Origin: Akkermansiaceae bacterium
GTDB taxonomy: Bacteria; Verrucomicrobiota; Verrucomicrobiia; Verrucomicrobiales; Akkermansiaceae
Reading direction: 5' to 3'
DNA: 53,049 nucleotides
Assembly: GCA_015062005.1 (NCBI GenBank)
Contig: SUVL01000019.1
Location: 1 to 53,049 of the forward strand
Shown here: piece after piece, positions 36,152-44,972 of the stretch
Layout: the number at the start of each line of letters is the position of its first letter
How positions within the stretch are numbered: position 1 is the stretch's first letter
Notes under the pieces: model-generated
What the model was told of the DNA's origin: nothing
What the model saw: the letters and a program-made list of their open reading frames with translations, nothing else
The model's database searches: none
Position numbers and translations under genes: made by a program

Positions 36152-38320
36152 ATGAGCACCTTACGCACTCTTGCATCCTCAGTTCTTCTCTGCTGTGGCT
36201 TTTGTTTCGCCCAGATAGAGGACATGATGGGTTTTGGCGCCCCGGCGACGATGAATGTGTCGTACGCCCCCAGCGTGCAGAACTACCAGCCGGGCAAGTC
36301 TTTCTACATGGCGCTTCATGCCAACTTTACAGCTCCCTGGCATGCTTATTGGAAAAATCCGGGCACGGTGGGGGAATGCATGACGGCAGAGCTGACCGCC
36401 CCGGAAGGTTTTGAAGTCAAAGGCCCCTTCTGGCAGGTGCCACACAAGCACGAAGGAGTGCTGGGCGTGGCCTATACCTACGAGAACGCCGTTGTGGTAT
36501 GGGAAGTAACCCCCGCAGCCGATGCTCCGGAAAAGGCGGTCTTCACCATGACCGCCAGCGCACAGTCCTGCTCCGATGAGGGCTGCAACCCACCCGAAAC
36601 GCAGACCGTGACGGTGGAACTGACCACCGGCGAGGGCACGCCGAACCCGGTGTGGGCTGCTGAGGAGAAGAAGGTGGAAGTGCTGGGCGACTCTCCCACC
36701 ACCATCACCGCCACGCAGCAGGGCAACACGGTGAGCCTGAGCTTCACGGCTGAGCCCGGGCTGGAGTCTGCCTATTTCTTCTCGGCAGACAACAGCATCT
36801 CCCCCACCGCCGCCCAGACGCTCACGGCCAACGGCAATGGCAGCTACACCCTCACCCTCACCCGCAACGATAACAGTGACGGCATGTACCCGGTGATGGA
36901 TGAAACGATGGTGGGTAAGCCCCTCACCCGACTGGAAGGCATGCTTGTGTACGGCGACAAGCACAGCACGGTGAACACCGAGGTGACTGCAGCCCCTGCC
37001 CCCGCCACTGAGCCCACCGGCGGTGGCATTCCCGATGGCATCGGCATGCTCTGCGTTTCCCTCTTCATCGGCGGTCTCATCCTGAACCTCATGCCCTGCG
37101 TGTTCCCGGTCATCGGCTTGAAGGTGATGAGCTTCGTGCAGATGGGCGGCGGCAGCCGCAGCAAGGTATTTGCGCACTCCATGGTGTTTGTGCTGGGCGT
37201 GCTGGTTTCCTTCTGGATTATCTCACTGCTCATGATTGTGTTCTCCAACCTGGCCACACTGGCCGAGGTGCCGTGGACCCAGTGGCTGAGCACCCTGTGG
37301 AACGATGCTGGTTCCTCCACCCGCAGCTGGGCGGAGTGGATGCAGAACCCGTGGATTGTGTATATCATCCTCCTGCTGCTCACTGTGCTCGCCATGAGTA
37401 TGTACGGCGTATTTGAAATTGGCGCGGGCATCACGGGTGCCGGTCAGGGTGTGCAGAACAAGGAAGGCCACCTGGGCTCCTTCTTCCAGGGCTTCTTCGT
37501 GACCGTGGTGGCCACCCCGTGCAGCGCTCCCTTCCTGGGTGCCGCCATGCCCGCCGCCATGGCCCTGCCTGGCGTGTGGATGACCGTGGCACTCACCTTC
37601 ATGGCGCTGGGACTTTCCTTCCCGTATATTGTACTGGGTATCTTCCCCGCCCTGGTGCGCCTGCTGCCGCAGCCCGGTGAATGGATGGAAAGCCTGAAGC
37701 AGGGTCTTTCCTTCCTGCTCTTCGCCGCCGCCGGCTGGATGCTTTACGTGTACCTGGCCTTCTGGCCGGCCAGCGAAAGCACGGCCACCATGTGGGTGTA
37801 CATGGCGCTGGTGGTATTCTGCTCCGCCTTCTGGGTCTATGGCCGCTGGTGTACCCCTTTCCGCCCGGTCAGAACCCGCATCATCGGCTACCTTGTGGCC
37901 CTGATTCTGGCAGGTGCAGGCTTCTGGGGCGCCCGCCCCTACGCACCTTCAGAAAACCAGATTGAGTGGGTGGAGTGGTCCCCCGAGGCCATGAAGGAAG
38001 CTCTCGAAGATGAGGAACGCCCGGTGTATGTGGACTTCACGGCCAAGTGGTGCGCCACCTGCCAGATGAACAAGAAAGTGGCCTACACCGATGAGGTCTA
38101 CGCCGCCATGGAAGCTGGCAACGTGCTGCTGATGCGTGCTGACAAGACTGCTCCGAACAAGGCGATAGACGCTGAAATGCGCAAGCTGAAGCGCAGCTCT
38201 GTGCCGGTGAATGCCCTCTACCTGCCGGGTAAGGAACCCATGGTGACCAGCGAACTGCTCACCCCGGATTATTTACTCGACTTCCTGAAGGAGAACCTCC
38301 CCGCTGAGGAGGAAGATTAA
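36152..38320 (+). CDS. dsbD: DsbD-type protein-disulfide reductase
   Basis: A 722-residue transmembrane thiol reductase that carries electrons from cytoplasmic thioredoxin to the envelope. A signal peptide (residues 1-20) precedes an N-terminal Ig-like alpha domain with the redox pair in SCSDEGCNPPE (~residues 141-146). Between ~290 and 600 lie about eight helices of the CcdA/DsbD core, with the two buried cysteines in NLMPCVFPVIGLK and VVATPCSAPFLGAAM. The C-terminal thioredoxin domain has DFTAKWCATCQMNKK (CxxC, ~residue 632). All three cysteine pairs are present. It is longer than E. coli DsbD (565) because of an enlarged N-terminal region. The gene is monocistronic, ended by strong hairpins. 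A partner thioredoxin-like protein is at 49226. Confidence 0.93.
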   Translation: MSTLRTLASSVLLCCGFCFAQIEDMMGFGAPATMNVSYAPSVQNYQPGKSFYMALHANFTAPWHAYWKNPGTVGECMTAELTAPEGFEVKGPFWQVPHKHEGVLGVAYTYENAVVVWEVTPAADAPEKAVFTMTASAQSCSDEGCNPPETQTVTVELTTGEGTPNPVWAAEEKKVEVLGDSPTTITATQQGNTVSLSFTAEPGLESAYFFSADNSISPTAAQTLTANGNGSYTLTLTRNDNSDGMYPVMDETMVGKPLTRLEGMLVYGDKHSTVNTEVTAAPAPATEPTGGGIPDGIGMLCVSLFIGGLILNLMPCVFPVIGLKVMSFVQMGGGSRSKVFAHSMVFVLGVLVSFWIISLLMIVFSNLATLAEVPWTQWLSTLWNDAGSSTRSWAEWMQNPWIVYIILLLLTVLAMSMYGVFEIGAGITGAGQGVQNKEGHLGSFFQGFFVTVVATPCSAPFLGAAMPAAMALPGVWMTVALTFMALGLSFPYIVLGIFPALVRLLPQPGEWMESLKQGLSFLLFAAAGWMLYVYLAFWPASESTATMWVYMALVVFCSAFWVYGRWCTPFRPVRTRIIGYLVALILAGAGFWGARPYAPSENQIEWVEWSPEAMKEALEDEERPVYVDFTAKWCATCQMNKKVAYTDEVYAAMEAGNVLLMRADKTAPNKAIDAEMRKLKRSSVPVNALYLPGKEPMVTSELLTPDYLLDFLKENLPAEEED

Positions 38321-38349
38321 AGCTTCTCTCGATATTCACATTTTTCAAT

Positions 38350-38373
38350 CCCCGGTTGCCCCCGCAGCCGGGG
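38350..38373 (+). terminator. dsbD intrinsic terminator
   Basis: CCCCGGTTGC pairs with GCAGCCGGGG (10 bp, one wobble) around CCCC, followed by CTTTTAT. It lies 30 bases past the stop. Confidence 0.85.
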
Positions 38374-38398
38374 CTTTTATGGCACAAGCCATAAAAGC
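38373..38398. terminator. second hairpin, possibly bidirectional
   Basis: GCTTTTATGGC and GCCATAAAAGC form a perfect 11-bp stem with an ACAA loop. It is immediately adjacent to the dsbD terminator and could back it up or stop transcripts from umuC on the other strand. Confidence 0.5.
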
Positions 38399-38399
38399 G

Positions 38400-38584
38400 C
38401 AATGCTTTACCGAAACACAAAATTGATGTTTGAAAGTACAATGTACAAAGGACAAAGGACAATTTGAAAGTTCCCTGCGGCTTTGCCGCAGCCGTTTAAA
38501 ATGGCGAGCCTAAGGCGAGCGGAACTCCTAAATTGTCCTTTGTAATTTGTCCTTTGTACATCCCGACAGATTCCCATTTATCGC
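38400..38584. repeat. dispersed repeat R2, copy 1
   Basis: This intergenic stretch carries no gene. It holds direct repeats of ACAAAGGACAA (near 38447), then a segment (38461-38580) found again in reverse complement at 52729-52915. Bases 38518-38580 match 52729-52791 perfectly over 63 bases, and 38461-38481 match the other end. The core GCCGTTTAAAATGGCGAGCC is also shared almost exactly. No ORF or transposase is inside. Confidence 0.85.
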
Positions 38585-39814
38585 TCAGTGAGCTTCGGGG
38601 ATATCATCCCAGCAGGTGGTGTAACAAGGAGAGGTGAACTCGCGTTTCCATGGGGTGTTGGCGGCTCGGTTGGCAAAATGGACGTTGTGCCCGGCTTTCT
38701 GGAGCTTATCCAGCACGTCCATGAGAGCGCTGGGGGCGGTATCGGGATGCTCAAAGGTGGGCTGCACACACTCCTGCGGCAGCAGTTCGGTAAGCAGCAC
38801 TCCTATCTTGCGATAAGGGTAACCCGGACGGTAGATTTCCTCCAGCAAGCGGCAGGCAGCAGTGGCAAATTCCCGATTATCATCCGTGTGCATCCCCAGG
38901 GCCAACGAAGCCGAGTTGGCATAGAGCTGTGTTTCCTCGTAGCGGGAGGTACGCAGCACCACATGTACACCGGAGGCCATCATCCCCTCCTGCCGCAGGA
39001 TACGCCCAGCCTTTTCCACAAAGAGGCAGAGGATTTCGCGCAGTTTCGGCAGCTCGGTCACGGCCTCTTTCAGCGAACGCGACACCATCACCTGCGAGCG
39101 GGGAGCGGCCGGCTCTTCATCGATGCAGGGAATCCCATTCAATTCCAGTCCCATGCGCTCTCCATGCACACCGAATTGCTTGCGCAGCCAGCCTTTATCT
39201 GCCGCAGCCACCCCCGCCGCCGTCCGGATTCCCAAGGCGTGCATGCGCGGCAACAGACGCCGACCCACACCCCATATGTCCCCCACCGGAGTCTGTTGCA
39301 GCAACGGCTCCCAATCCTCCGGCGTATTCAGTGCCAGCACTCCCTGAGTCTGCGGATGATGCTTGGCAGTCTCATTGGCCAGTTTGCAGAGGGTGCGGGT
39401 GGGGGCAATGCCCACGCTGACGGTGATACCGGTCCAGCGGCGAATCTTGCTGCGCAGCCTGCGGGCCACAGCTTTCCAATCCACACCAGGTTCCACCACG
39501 GCAAATGCCTCGTCGATGCTGTATTGCTGCACCTCGGGCAACTCCTGCTCCAAGATTGAAATGAAGCGGTCAGAAAGGTCGCTGTAGAGAGCAAAGTTGG
39601 CGGAGCAAACCACCGCATTCATGCGCTCCAGCCTGTCCTTGCACTTGAAATAGGGCTCGCCCATGGCAATTCCCGCAGCCTTGGCCTCGGCACTGCGGGA
39701 AATCACACAGCCGTCGTTGTTCGAAAGCACCACGAGCGGGCGCCGCCGCCAGTCAGGGCGGAACACCTGCTCACAACTGGCAAAGAAGTTGTTGCAGTCG
39801 AACAGAAGGTACAT
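38585..39814 (-). CDS. umuC: Y-family DNA polymerase, UmuC-like
   Basis: A 409-residue translesion DNA polymerase (Pol V catalytic subunit type). Motifs: LFDCNNFFASCEQVFRP with the first metal Asp, VVLSNNDGCVISRS, YSIDEAFAVV (the catalytic SIDE), SVGIAPTRTLCKLAN, and a helix-hairpin-helix region IWGVGRRLLPRMHALGI. The little-finger region follows (LFVEKAGRILRQEGM). Length is normal. A umuD gene would be expected directly upstream, but the neighbour is an FNT channel and no UmuD-like peptidase is in the window. It starts 3 bases after that gene, so it is probably read from the long unit that begins at 42901. No SOS-type operator was recognised near it. Confidence 0.93.
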   Translation of the reverse strand: MYLLFDCNNFFASCEQVFRPDWRRRPLVVLSNNDGCVISRSAEAKAAGIAMGEPYFKCKDRLERMNAVVCSANFALYSDLSDRFISILEQELPEVQQYSIDEAFAVVEPGVDWKAVARRLRSKIRRWTGITVSVGIAPTRTLCKLANETAKHHPQTQGVLALNTPEDWEPLLQQTPVGDIWGVGRRLLPRMHALGIRTAAGVAAADKGWLRKQFGVHGERMGLELNGIPCIDEEPAAPRSQVMVSRSLKEAVTELPKLREILCLFVEKAGRILRQEGMMASGVHVVLRTSRYEETQLYANSASLALGMHTDDNREFATAACRLLEEIYRPGYPYRKIGVLLTELLPQECVQPTFEHPDTAPSALMDVLDKLQKAGHNVHFANRAANTPWKREFTSPCYTTCWDDIPEAH

Positions 39815-39817
39815 GCC

Positions 39818-40453
39818 TTACTCCGGATTGGAGCCCATGAGCCAACGGTAAAAATTGCACCCGACGAAATTCCCCAGGACAATGGAAGCATAGAACAGCA
39901 GGATTTCGCCTAGGTGAGCCTGCCAGAACGCAAGGGGCGCTGCAAGGTAATAGAACGCATCTGCCACACAATGCGGAAAGCCGCACATGATGAAAAGCGG
40001 CACGCCAATCATGAGCGGCAGATTATTCCCTTTCCGGGCAAAAGTAACCGCCGTGGTCATGATGAAACCGCAGCCAATGGAAAGAATACCGCCATCAAGC
40101 GCTCCTGTTGAAAGCCGGAGCTCCAGAACCCCCTGAGCCGTCTGCTGCAAAGGCATAGGCGAAAGGCGTGCCATGAGCGCCACCAGCAGGCAGCCTATGA
40201 TATTTCCCAGGAGGATGAGAGCAAGGCGCCCCATCTCCCCCTTCTTCACAAAGCCCGCCGTGCCAGTGTAGAGCATGGTTTTGTAATTCACGACAGCCAG
40301 CAAGGCAAAGGAGAACAAGACACTGCCCATCAGCTCACGCATCACGATGAATCCCGCCCCGGCATCGCGCGAAGCCAGATACCCGAACCCGGCGATTCCG
40401 ACACTTACGCCGGCCATTGTGGAAGACCTCAGGACTTCTGCAATTTTTTTCAT
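39818..40453 (-). CDS. formate/nitrite transporter family protein
   Basis: A 211-residue FNT-type channel with six predicted helices, expected to move formate, nitrite or another small anion across the inner membrane as a pentamer. FNT features: LFSFALLAVVNYKTMLYTGTAGF in the first half (helix 2 and the omega-type break), LLGNIIGCLLVALMARL, and GFPHCVADAFYYL, which holds the conserved central His of the pore. A second GNFVGCNFYRWL closes the fold. The product is shorter than FocA/NirC (about 270-285), mainly at the termini. It lies 24 bases after gatB and 3 before umuC, with no metabolic neighbour to reveal its substrate. Confidence 0.8.
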   Translation of the reverse strand: MKKIAEVLRSSTMAGVSVGIAGFGYLASRDAGAGFIVMRELMGSVLFSFALLAVVNYKTMLYTGTAGFVKKGEMGRLALILLGNIIGCLLVALMARLSPMPLQQTAQGVLELRLSTGALDGGILSIGCGFIMTTAVTFARKGNNLPLMIGVPLFIMCGFPHCVADAFYYLAAPLAFWQAHLGEILLFYASIVLGNFVGCNFYRWLMGSNPE

Positions 40454-40477
40454 CGTATCAGCACATGCGATTCGGAT

Positions 40478-41941
40478 TTACAGCCCGAGTTTCGCGAGGA
40501 TGATTTCGGTCACCATCTTGGGATTGGGCTTGGGGTTGCTCACCTTCATCACCTTGCCGGTGAGGGCGTTGATGAGCTTCATGTTGCCACCCTTCACAAT
40601 GGCCACCATATCCGGGTTCTCCTCCAGCACCTGGGCTACCACGGCATCCAGCGCGTTGGTATCCGTCTTCTTGAAGCCCATGGCATCGGCAGCAGCGGCG
40701 GCGCTCATACCGGTTTCCCACATCTTTTCGAGCACCTCGCGCGCCTGGTTGTTGGAGACGAGGCCATCCTCGATGATATCCACCAGCCCGGCCAGTGCCT
40801 TGGGAGCCAGAGGGCAGGTTTCGATGTTCAGCTCTTTCTCGGCCAGCACGGCGGTGAGGTTGTTGATGACCCAGTTGGCCACCTTGCGGGGGTGCTTGCT
40901 GCCGGCGGCGGCTTCCTCGAAGTAGCGGCAGAGCTTGAAATCCCCCACCAGGGTGTTGGCATCGGCCACCGGCAGACCATAGTCGCTCTGCAGGCGGGCA
41001 TGCAGGGCGTCCGGCAGCTCGGGCAGTTCGTGCTTCACCTTCTCCACCAGCGGAGCGGTCTGCACCGGGATGAGGTCCGGGCAGGTGTGGTAGCGGTAGT
41101 CGTGGGCATTCTCCTTGGTGCGCATCACGATGCTTTCGCCCAGGGCGTCATCCCAGCGGCGGGTGGACTGCACCTGGGCAATACCCATATCCAGCTCCTC
41201 GGCCTGGCGGTGAATCTCGTAGATGAGCGCACGACGGGCGGCGGACATGGAGTTGATGTTCTTCATCTCAATCTTGGCGCCCAGTTCCTTCTGGCCCCTG
41301 GGGCGCAGGGAGACGTTCACGTCGCAGCGCATCTGTCCCTTCTCCATGTCGGCATCGGAGATACCGGCGCAAATCATCATCTGCTGCAGACTCTTGAGGT
41401 AGGCGTAGGTTTCCTCCGGGCTGGTCAGGTCGGGGGCGGAGACAATCTCCATGAGCGGGGTGCCGCCGCGGTTGTAGTCCACCACGGAATAGCCGCTGTA
41501 GTGGGTGAGCTTGGCGGCGTCCTCCTCCAGGTGAATGTGGTCAAGCTTCACCGTGCGCACCACCGGACCATCGGCCTTCACCTTGCAGTCTGCCGGGTAG
41601 GCCCAGGCATACAGCGGCACCTCGCCACCGATGCAGAGCGGCAGGTCCAGCTGGCTGGTCTGGTAGTTCTTGGGCATATCGGCATAGAAATAGTTCTTGC
41701 GGTCCCACTTGGAAACAGGCGGAGTGGTGCAGCCCAGCATCATGCCGGTAAGGATGGTGCGTTCAATGGCAAACTTGTTGAGCACCGGCAGTGCGCCGGG
41801 CATACCCAGGCAGGTGGGGCACACATTCGTGTTCGGTTCGTAGCCAAAGCCGGCCTTGCAGGAGCAGAACATTTTGGTCTCAGTCTTAATCTGGCAGTGT
41901 ACTTCCAGACCAATGGTCACGAGGTAATCAGAAACAGGCAT
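40478..41941 (-). CDS. gatB: aspartyl/glutamyl-tRNA(Asn/Gln) amidotransferase subunit B
   Basis: GatB is the tRNA-binding kinase subunit of GatCAB, which converts Glu-tRNA(Gln) and/or Asp-tRNA(Asn) to the amide form. The 487-residue product starts IGLEVHCQIKTETKMFCSC, with the zinc-binding Cys pair and a second pair in NVCPTCLGMPGALP. It then has KNYFYADMPKNYQTSQ, HLEEDAAKLTH, VDYNRGGTPLMEIVSAPD and GQMRCDVNVSLRP. The C-terminal YqeY-like tail domain binds tRNA. Length is normal. gatA and gatC are elsewhere. The gene lies 15 bases after the secreted unknown protein gene and 24 before the FNT gene. Confidence 0.96.
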   Translation of the reverse strand: MPVSDYLVTIGLEVHCQIKTETKMFCSCKAGFGYEPNTNVCPTCLGMPGALPVLNKFAIERTILTGMMLGCTTPPVSKWDRKNYFYADMPKNYQTSQLDLPLCIGGEVPLYAWAYPADCKVKADGPVVRTVKLDHIHLEEDAAKLTHYSGYSVVDYNRGGTPLMEIVSAPDLTSPEETYAYLKSLQQMMICAGISDADMEKGQMRCDVNVSLRPRGQKELGAKIEMKNINSMSAARRALIYEIHRQAEELDMGIAQVQSTRRWDDALGESIVMRTKENAHDYRYHTCPDLIPVQTAPLVEKVKHELPELPDALHARLQSDYGLPVADANTLVGDFKLCRYFEEAAAGSKHPRKVANWVINNLTAVLAEKELNIETCPLAPKALAGLVDIIEDGLVSNNQAREVLEKMWETGMSAAAAADAMGFKKTDTNALDAVVAQVLEENPDMVAIVKGGNMKLINALTGKVMKVSNPKPNPKMVTEIILAKLGL

Positions 41942-41956
41942 GTGTGTCTATTGTGT

Positions 41957-42901
41957 TTATTGTGAAGAAATTGAATTTTCCCGAAGCGCATCATCCAGAT
42001 CGCTGCGGAATGAGGCATCGAATACGGAATCGAAAAGAATGACATGCGTGGCACCCAGACTCTCAAACACCAGGTCGAGAGCCACGGAAAATTCATCATA
42101 GGTCTCGGCTTCGTAGCCAGGAAGCGCGGCAATGCGCACAATCTCACTCCGAATCGCCCAGAGAATGGGTTCAAGCGGGGCCAGCACGCTCCGGGCGGCC
42201 GCTTCGGCAGATGGTGAGAACTGGCGGTTTTCCCGATTGGGCGCCGGCACGAGTCCATTAAGCTGCTGCGACAGTGAGGCCAGTTTGCTTGCAGCTTCTG
42301 ATGCATCCTCCTCATTCTGCACCGTTACCAGAATATCCAGCACGGCGCGGTCCGGCTCAGCCAGTCGATTCAGACGCACAATTTCAGCCTGGGATTCTTC
42401 ATCGGTGAGAGGTATCCCGGAATCGTTAAGCAACTCCCGGTCTTCCTCTGCGAACATGCCCAGTTCAATGGCGTATTCAAAAGCAGCCTTCAACTGGCGG
42501 GAGCCGTAGCAATGAGCACGGCAGATACTCTGAAACTCCAGGTTGATGTCATCCATGGTTTCCAGAATGCGCACCTGCACCGCATCCAGCATACCCACAC
42601 AGCCGGTTTCGGGAGCCACCATGGGCAGCTCGCTCAGGCGGTTATCCAGTTCAAAGGTGCGTTTTATCAGTTCTGTGAAGCGGCCGGCAGCCTTGTCCGC
42701 ATCCTGCTGGCTGCTCACGCCGGAAAGCAGGAACCACATTTGGGAGGCCGTACTGAGGAACTCCTGGCTGATCTCCCGGGCTTCATTATTTTCTTCCGTT
42801 ACAGAGCCTGGTTCATCAAGTTCCACTACAGTCATAGCCTGCGCCGGGGGTATATTCCCTAACGCCAATGTCAACCCGGCTATGTAAAGCAATCTCCGCA
42901 T
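41957..42901 (-). CDS. secreted alpha-helical protein, unknown
   Basis: A 314-residue protein with a Sec signal peptide (MRRLLYIAGLTLALGNIPPAQA, cleavage after residue 22) and an acidic, largely helical mature region. I do not recognise the family. Two halves look alike: a DADKAAGRFTELIKRTFELD segment followed by a MLDAVQVRILETMDDI helix, and later DASEAASKLASLSQQLNGL followed by APLEPILWAIRSEI. Each half ends with a helix of the type AFEYAIELG or ALDLVFESLG. This suggests an internal duplication. It has a strong promoter of its own and is the first gene before gatB, FNT and umuC. Two cysteines (CRAHC) could form a disulfide. Function unknown. Confidence 0.75.
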   Translation of the reverse strand: MRRLLYIAGLTLALGNIPPAQAMTVVELDEPGSVTEENNEAREISQEFLSTASQMWFLLSGVSSQQDADKAAGRFTELIKRTFELDNRLSELPMVAPETGCVGMLDAVQVRILETMDDINLEFQSICRAHCYGSRQLKAAFEYAIELGMFAEEDRELLNDSGIPLTDEESQAEIVRLNRLAEPDRAVLDILVTVQNEEDASEAASKLASLSQQLNGLVPAPNRENRQFSPSAEAAARSVLAPLEPILWAIRSEIVRIAALPGYEAETYDEFSVALDLVFESLGATHVILFDSVFDASFRSDLDDALRENSISSQ

Positions 42902-42918
42902 ATGATTTACGCCCGGAT

Positions 42919-42946
42919 ATTATACACTTTTCCGAAGGAATGGCAA
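42919..42946 (-). promoter_or_regulatory. promoter upstream of the secreted protein and gatB
   Basis: TTGCCA (5/6) and a perfect TATAAT are separated by 16 bases on the minus strand. The predicted leader to the ATG at 42901 is about 11 bases. This is the best consensus promoter in the window and likely drives 42901 through umuC. Confidence 0.75.
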
Positions 42947-43018
42947 GCCGAGATTCCCTCCGATTTCACAAATTGATGACATCGCATGCCGGGAGATGAT
43001 TTTCTCCTCGTACCTGGC

Positions 43019-44842
43019 TCACTGCGTCTGGAATCGGCGGTTCAATTCCGCCATAGGGAACGGCAGCAGGGTGGATTTACCGCCCGGGCTGCAATAGGGG
43101 ATTTCACATTCCAGCAGAGAGGCCAGCAGCGGCAGCGGATTCTGCAGGTAGGCGGTCACATCCTCCTGCATGGCGTACTGGCGGGCCAGCTGGCGGGCAA
43201 AGGGCTCGAAGGGGCTGCGGGCGCGGGTGAGCCGCACCTCGCCACTGGTGAATACGCGCAGCAGCTCCTGCACAAAATCATTCACCTTGCGCATGGGGAG
43301 AATGGCAGGTATGGCCTCAATCCGCAGCGTATTACGCCCAAAGGGAGAGAGCTGGAATCCCGCCTGTTCCAGCTGTGGTTTCACCTCCAGCGCGATACCC
43401 ATATCGCGGGTATCGAGCTCCAGCAGCTCGGGCACCAGCAGCCGCTGCGATTCCAGCGGGCGGCGGTTGCTTTCCTGCAGACGCTCAAAGATGATGCGTT
43501 CCCTCGCCGCGCGGGGCGACATGAGCACCATGCCTTCCTTGTTCTCGAAGATGGCATACTGATTATGCAGCGTGCCGATGTGGCGGAAATTGGGCAGCGG
43601 AGCCGCCTGCGGCTCAGGCGCGGGAACAGGCGCGGGAGCCGGGGGCAGTTCCAGCTCCTGCTGGCGCGGGGTCACCAGAGGTTTGAGCACCAGGGCCGGC
43701 CGCGGTTCCGGGCGCGGCACAGGTGCAGCCGCAGGAGGTGCAGGTCTGGCCGGGGCCGCTGCCGGCGCGGTTTTCCTGACCGGCTCCGGCTGAGGTTCCG
43801 GCTCTGGCCGGGCTGGCTCATCCTCAGCCTCACCGCGGGCATGCGCCGCCAGCGTAGCGGCCACGGCATCCATCACCGCCAGGGTAATCTCCGCCGGGCG
43901 GCGGAAACGCACCTCGCGCTTGGCCGGGTGGACATTCACATCCACCAGGGCGGGCTCTACCTCCAGATACAGGAACAGAGCCGGGTGCAGCCCCGGCGGG
44001 AAACCGCCGTAGCCATCGCGCACAGCGCGGTTGATAATCTGGTCCTCCACCGGGCGGCCATTCAGAAAAATATACTGCATGCGGCGGTTGCGGCGCGCTG
44101 CGGAAATGGGCATCAGGTAACCGCTTACCCGCACTCCCGGCGCCTCGGTGGGGCGAATCCGCATGAGCGCGGCCGCCGTCTCCCGCCCCACAAAATCGGC
44201 AATTCGCTGCCGCAAATCGTGCGTGGCCGGCACATCAAACACCATCTGGCCATCCCTCACATACGTGAAGCGGATTTCCGGGAAAGCCAGCGCATGCAGC
44301 CGCACCTGGTGCTCCACATGCCCGGCCTCCGTTTCATCGCTTTTCAGGAACTTGCGGCGCACCGGTGTGTTGAAGAAGAGGTTGCAGACGCTGATTTCCG
44401 TGCCTGGTGCACAGCCGGCATTCATCAGGGGAGCCTCCACCCCACCCTCGGCGCTCACGCGCCAGCCCTCCACATCCGCCGCGCGTCGCGTGGTCAGCGT
44501 CAGATGCGAGACCGATGCAATGCTGGGCAAAGCCTCACCGCGGAACCCCAGCTGGCGGATGGCGAACAAATCCTCCACCTGAACCAGCTTGCTGGTGGCA
44601 TGCCGCTGCAAACACAAGGAGGCATCTGCCTTGCTCATACCGCATCCATCATCCGTCACCTTGATAAGAGAAACACCGCCGCGGCGCAGCTCCACGCGCA
44701 CACTGCGGGCCCCGGCATCGATACTGTTCTCCACCAGTTCCTTGACGACGGAAGCCGGACGCTCCACCACCTCACCAGCGGCCACCTGGCTGGCGAGGAT
44801 GTCACTCATGAGGTGAATGTTCTGTTCTTCGGATTCCGGCAT
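43019..44842 (-). CDS. mutL: DNA mismatch repair protein MutL
   Basis: MutL couples MutS mismatch recognition to strand excision. The 607-residue product has the GHKL ATPase domain: ILASQVAAGEVVERPASVVKEL (motif I), DDGCGMSKAD (motif II), RHATSKL, and GFRGEALPSIASVSHL (motif III). A Pro/Ala-rich linker covers residues ~325-415, then the dimerisation domain. The metal-binding endonuclease motif DQHAxxExxxxE reads MSPRAARERIIFE, losing the Asp and His, and the usual CPHGRP near the end reads CSPGGKS. Nicking activity is therefore unlikely, as in MutH-dependent systems. The start at 44842 is supported by the promoter 12 bases upstream. Neither mutS nor mutH is in the window. Confidence 0.95.
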   Translation of the reverse strand: MPESEEQNIHLMSDILASQVAAGEVVERPASVVKELVENSIDAGARSVRVELRRGGVSLIKVTDDGCGMSKADASLCLQRHATSKLVQVEDLFAIRQLGFRGEALPSIASVSHLTLTTRRAADVEGWRVSAEGGVEAPLMNAGCAPGTEISVCNLFFNTPVRRKFLKSDETEAGHVEHQVRLHALAFPEIRFTYVRDGQMVFDVPATHDLRQRIADFVGRETAAALMRIRPTEAPGVRVSGYLMPISAARRNRRMQYIFLNGRPVEDQIINRAVRDGYGGFPPGLHPALFLYLEVEPALVDVNVHPAKREVRFRRPAEITLAVMDAVAATLAAHARGEAEDEPARPEPEPQPEPVRKTAPAAAPARPAPPAAAPVPRPEPRPALVLKPLVTPRQQELELPPAPAPVPAPEPQAAPLPNFRHIGTLHNQYAIFENKEGMVLMSPRAARERIIFERLQESNRRPLESQRLLVPELLELDTRDMGIALEVKPQLEQAGFQLSPFGRNTLRIEAIPAILPMRKVNDFVQELLRVFTSGEVRLTRARSPFEPFARQLARQYAMQEDVTAYLQNPLPLLASLLECEIPYCSPGGKSTLLPFPMAELNRRFQTQ

Positions 44843-44854
44843 AATCGCGTGGCA

Positions 44855-44883
44855 AATTTAACATGCAGCCGTGCTTGCGTCAA
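44855..44883 (-). promoter_or_regulatory. mutL promoter
   Basis: TTGACG and TAAATT are separated by 17 bases on the minus strand, with a predicted leader of about 6 bases to the ATG at 44842. Confidence 0.5.
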
Positions 44884-44972
44884 CACTGCAATGCTCTGCA
44901 CCCCCGAATTGCTGACACAGAAAGACGCGCAGAATGCTGGCAAATTGCAGGGACTCGGTGTACTCTGTTCGC

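Noticed and set aside
38259..38462. 67-residue minus-strand ORF
   Set aside because: It covers the dsbD 3' end and two terminator hairpins.
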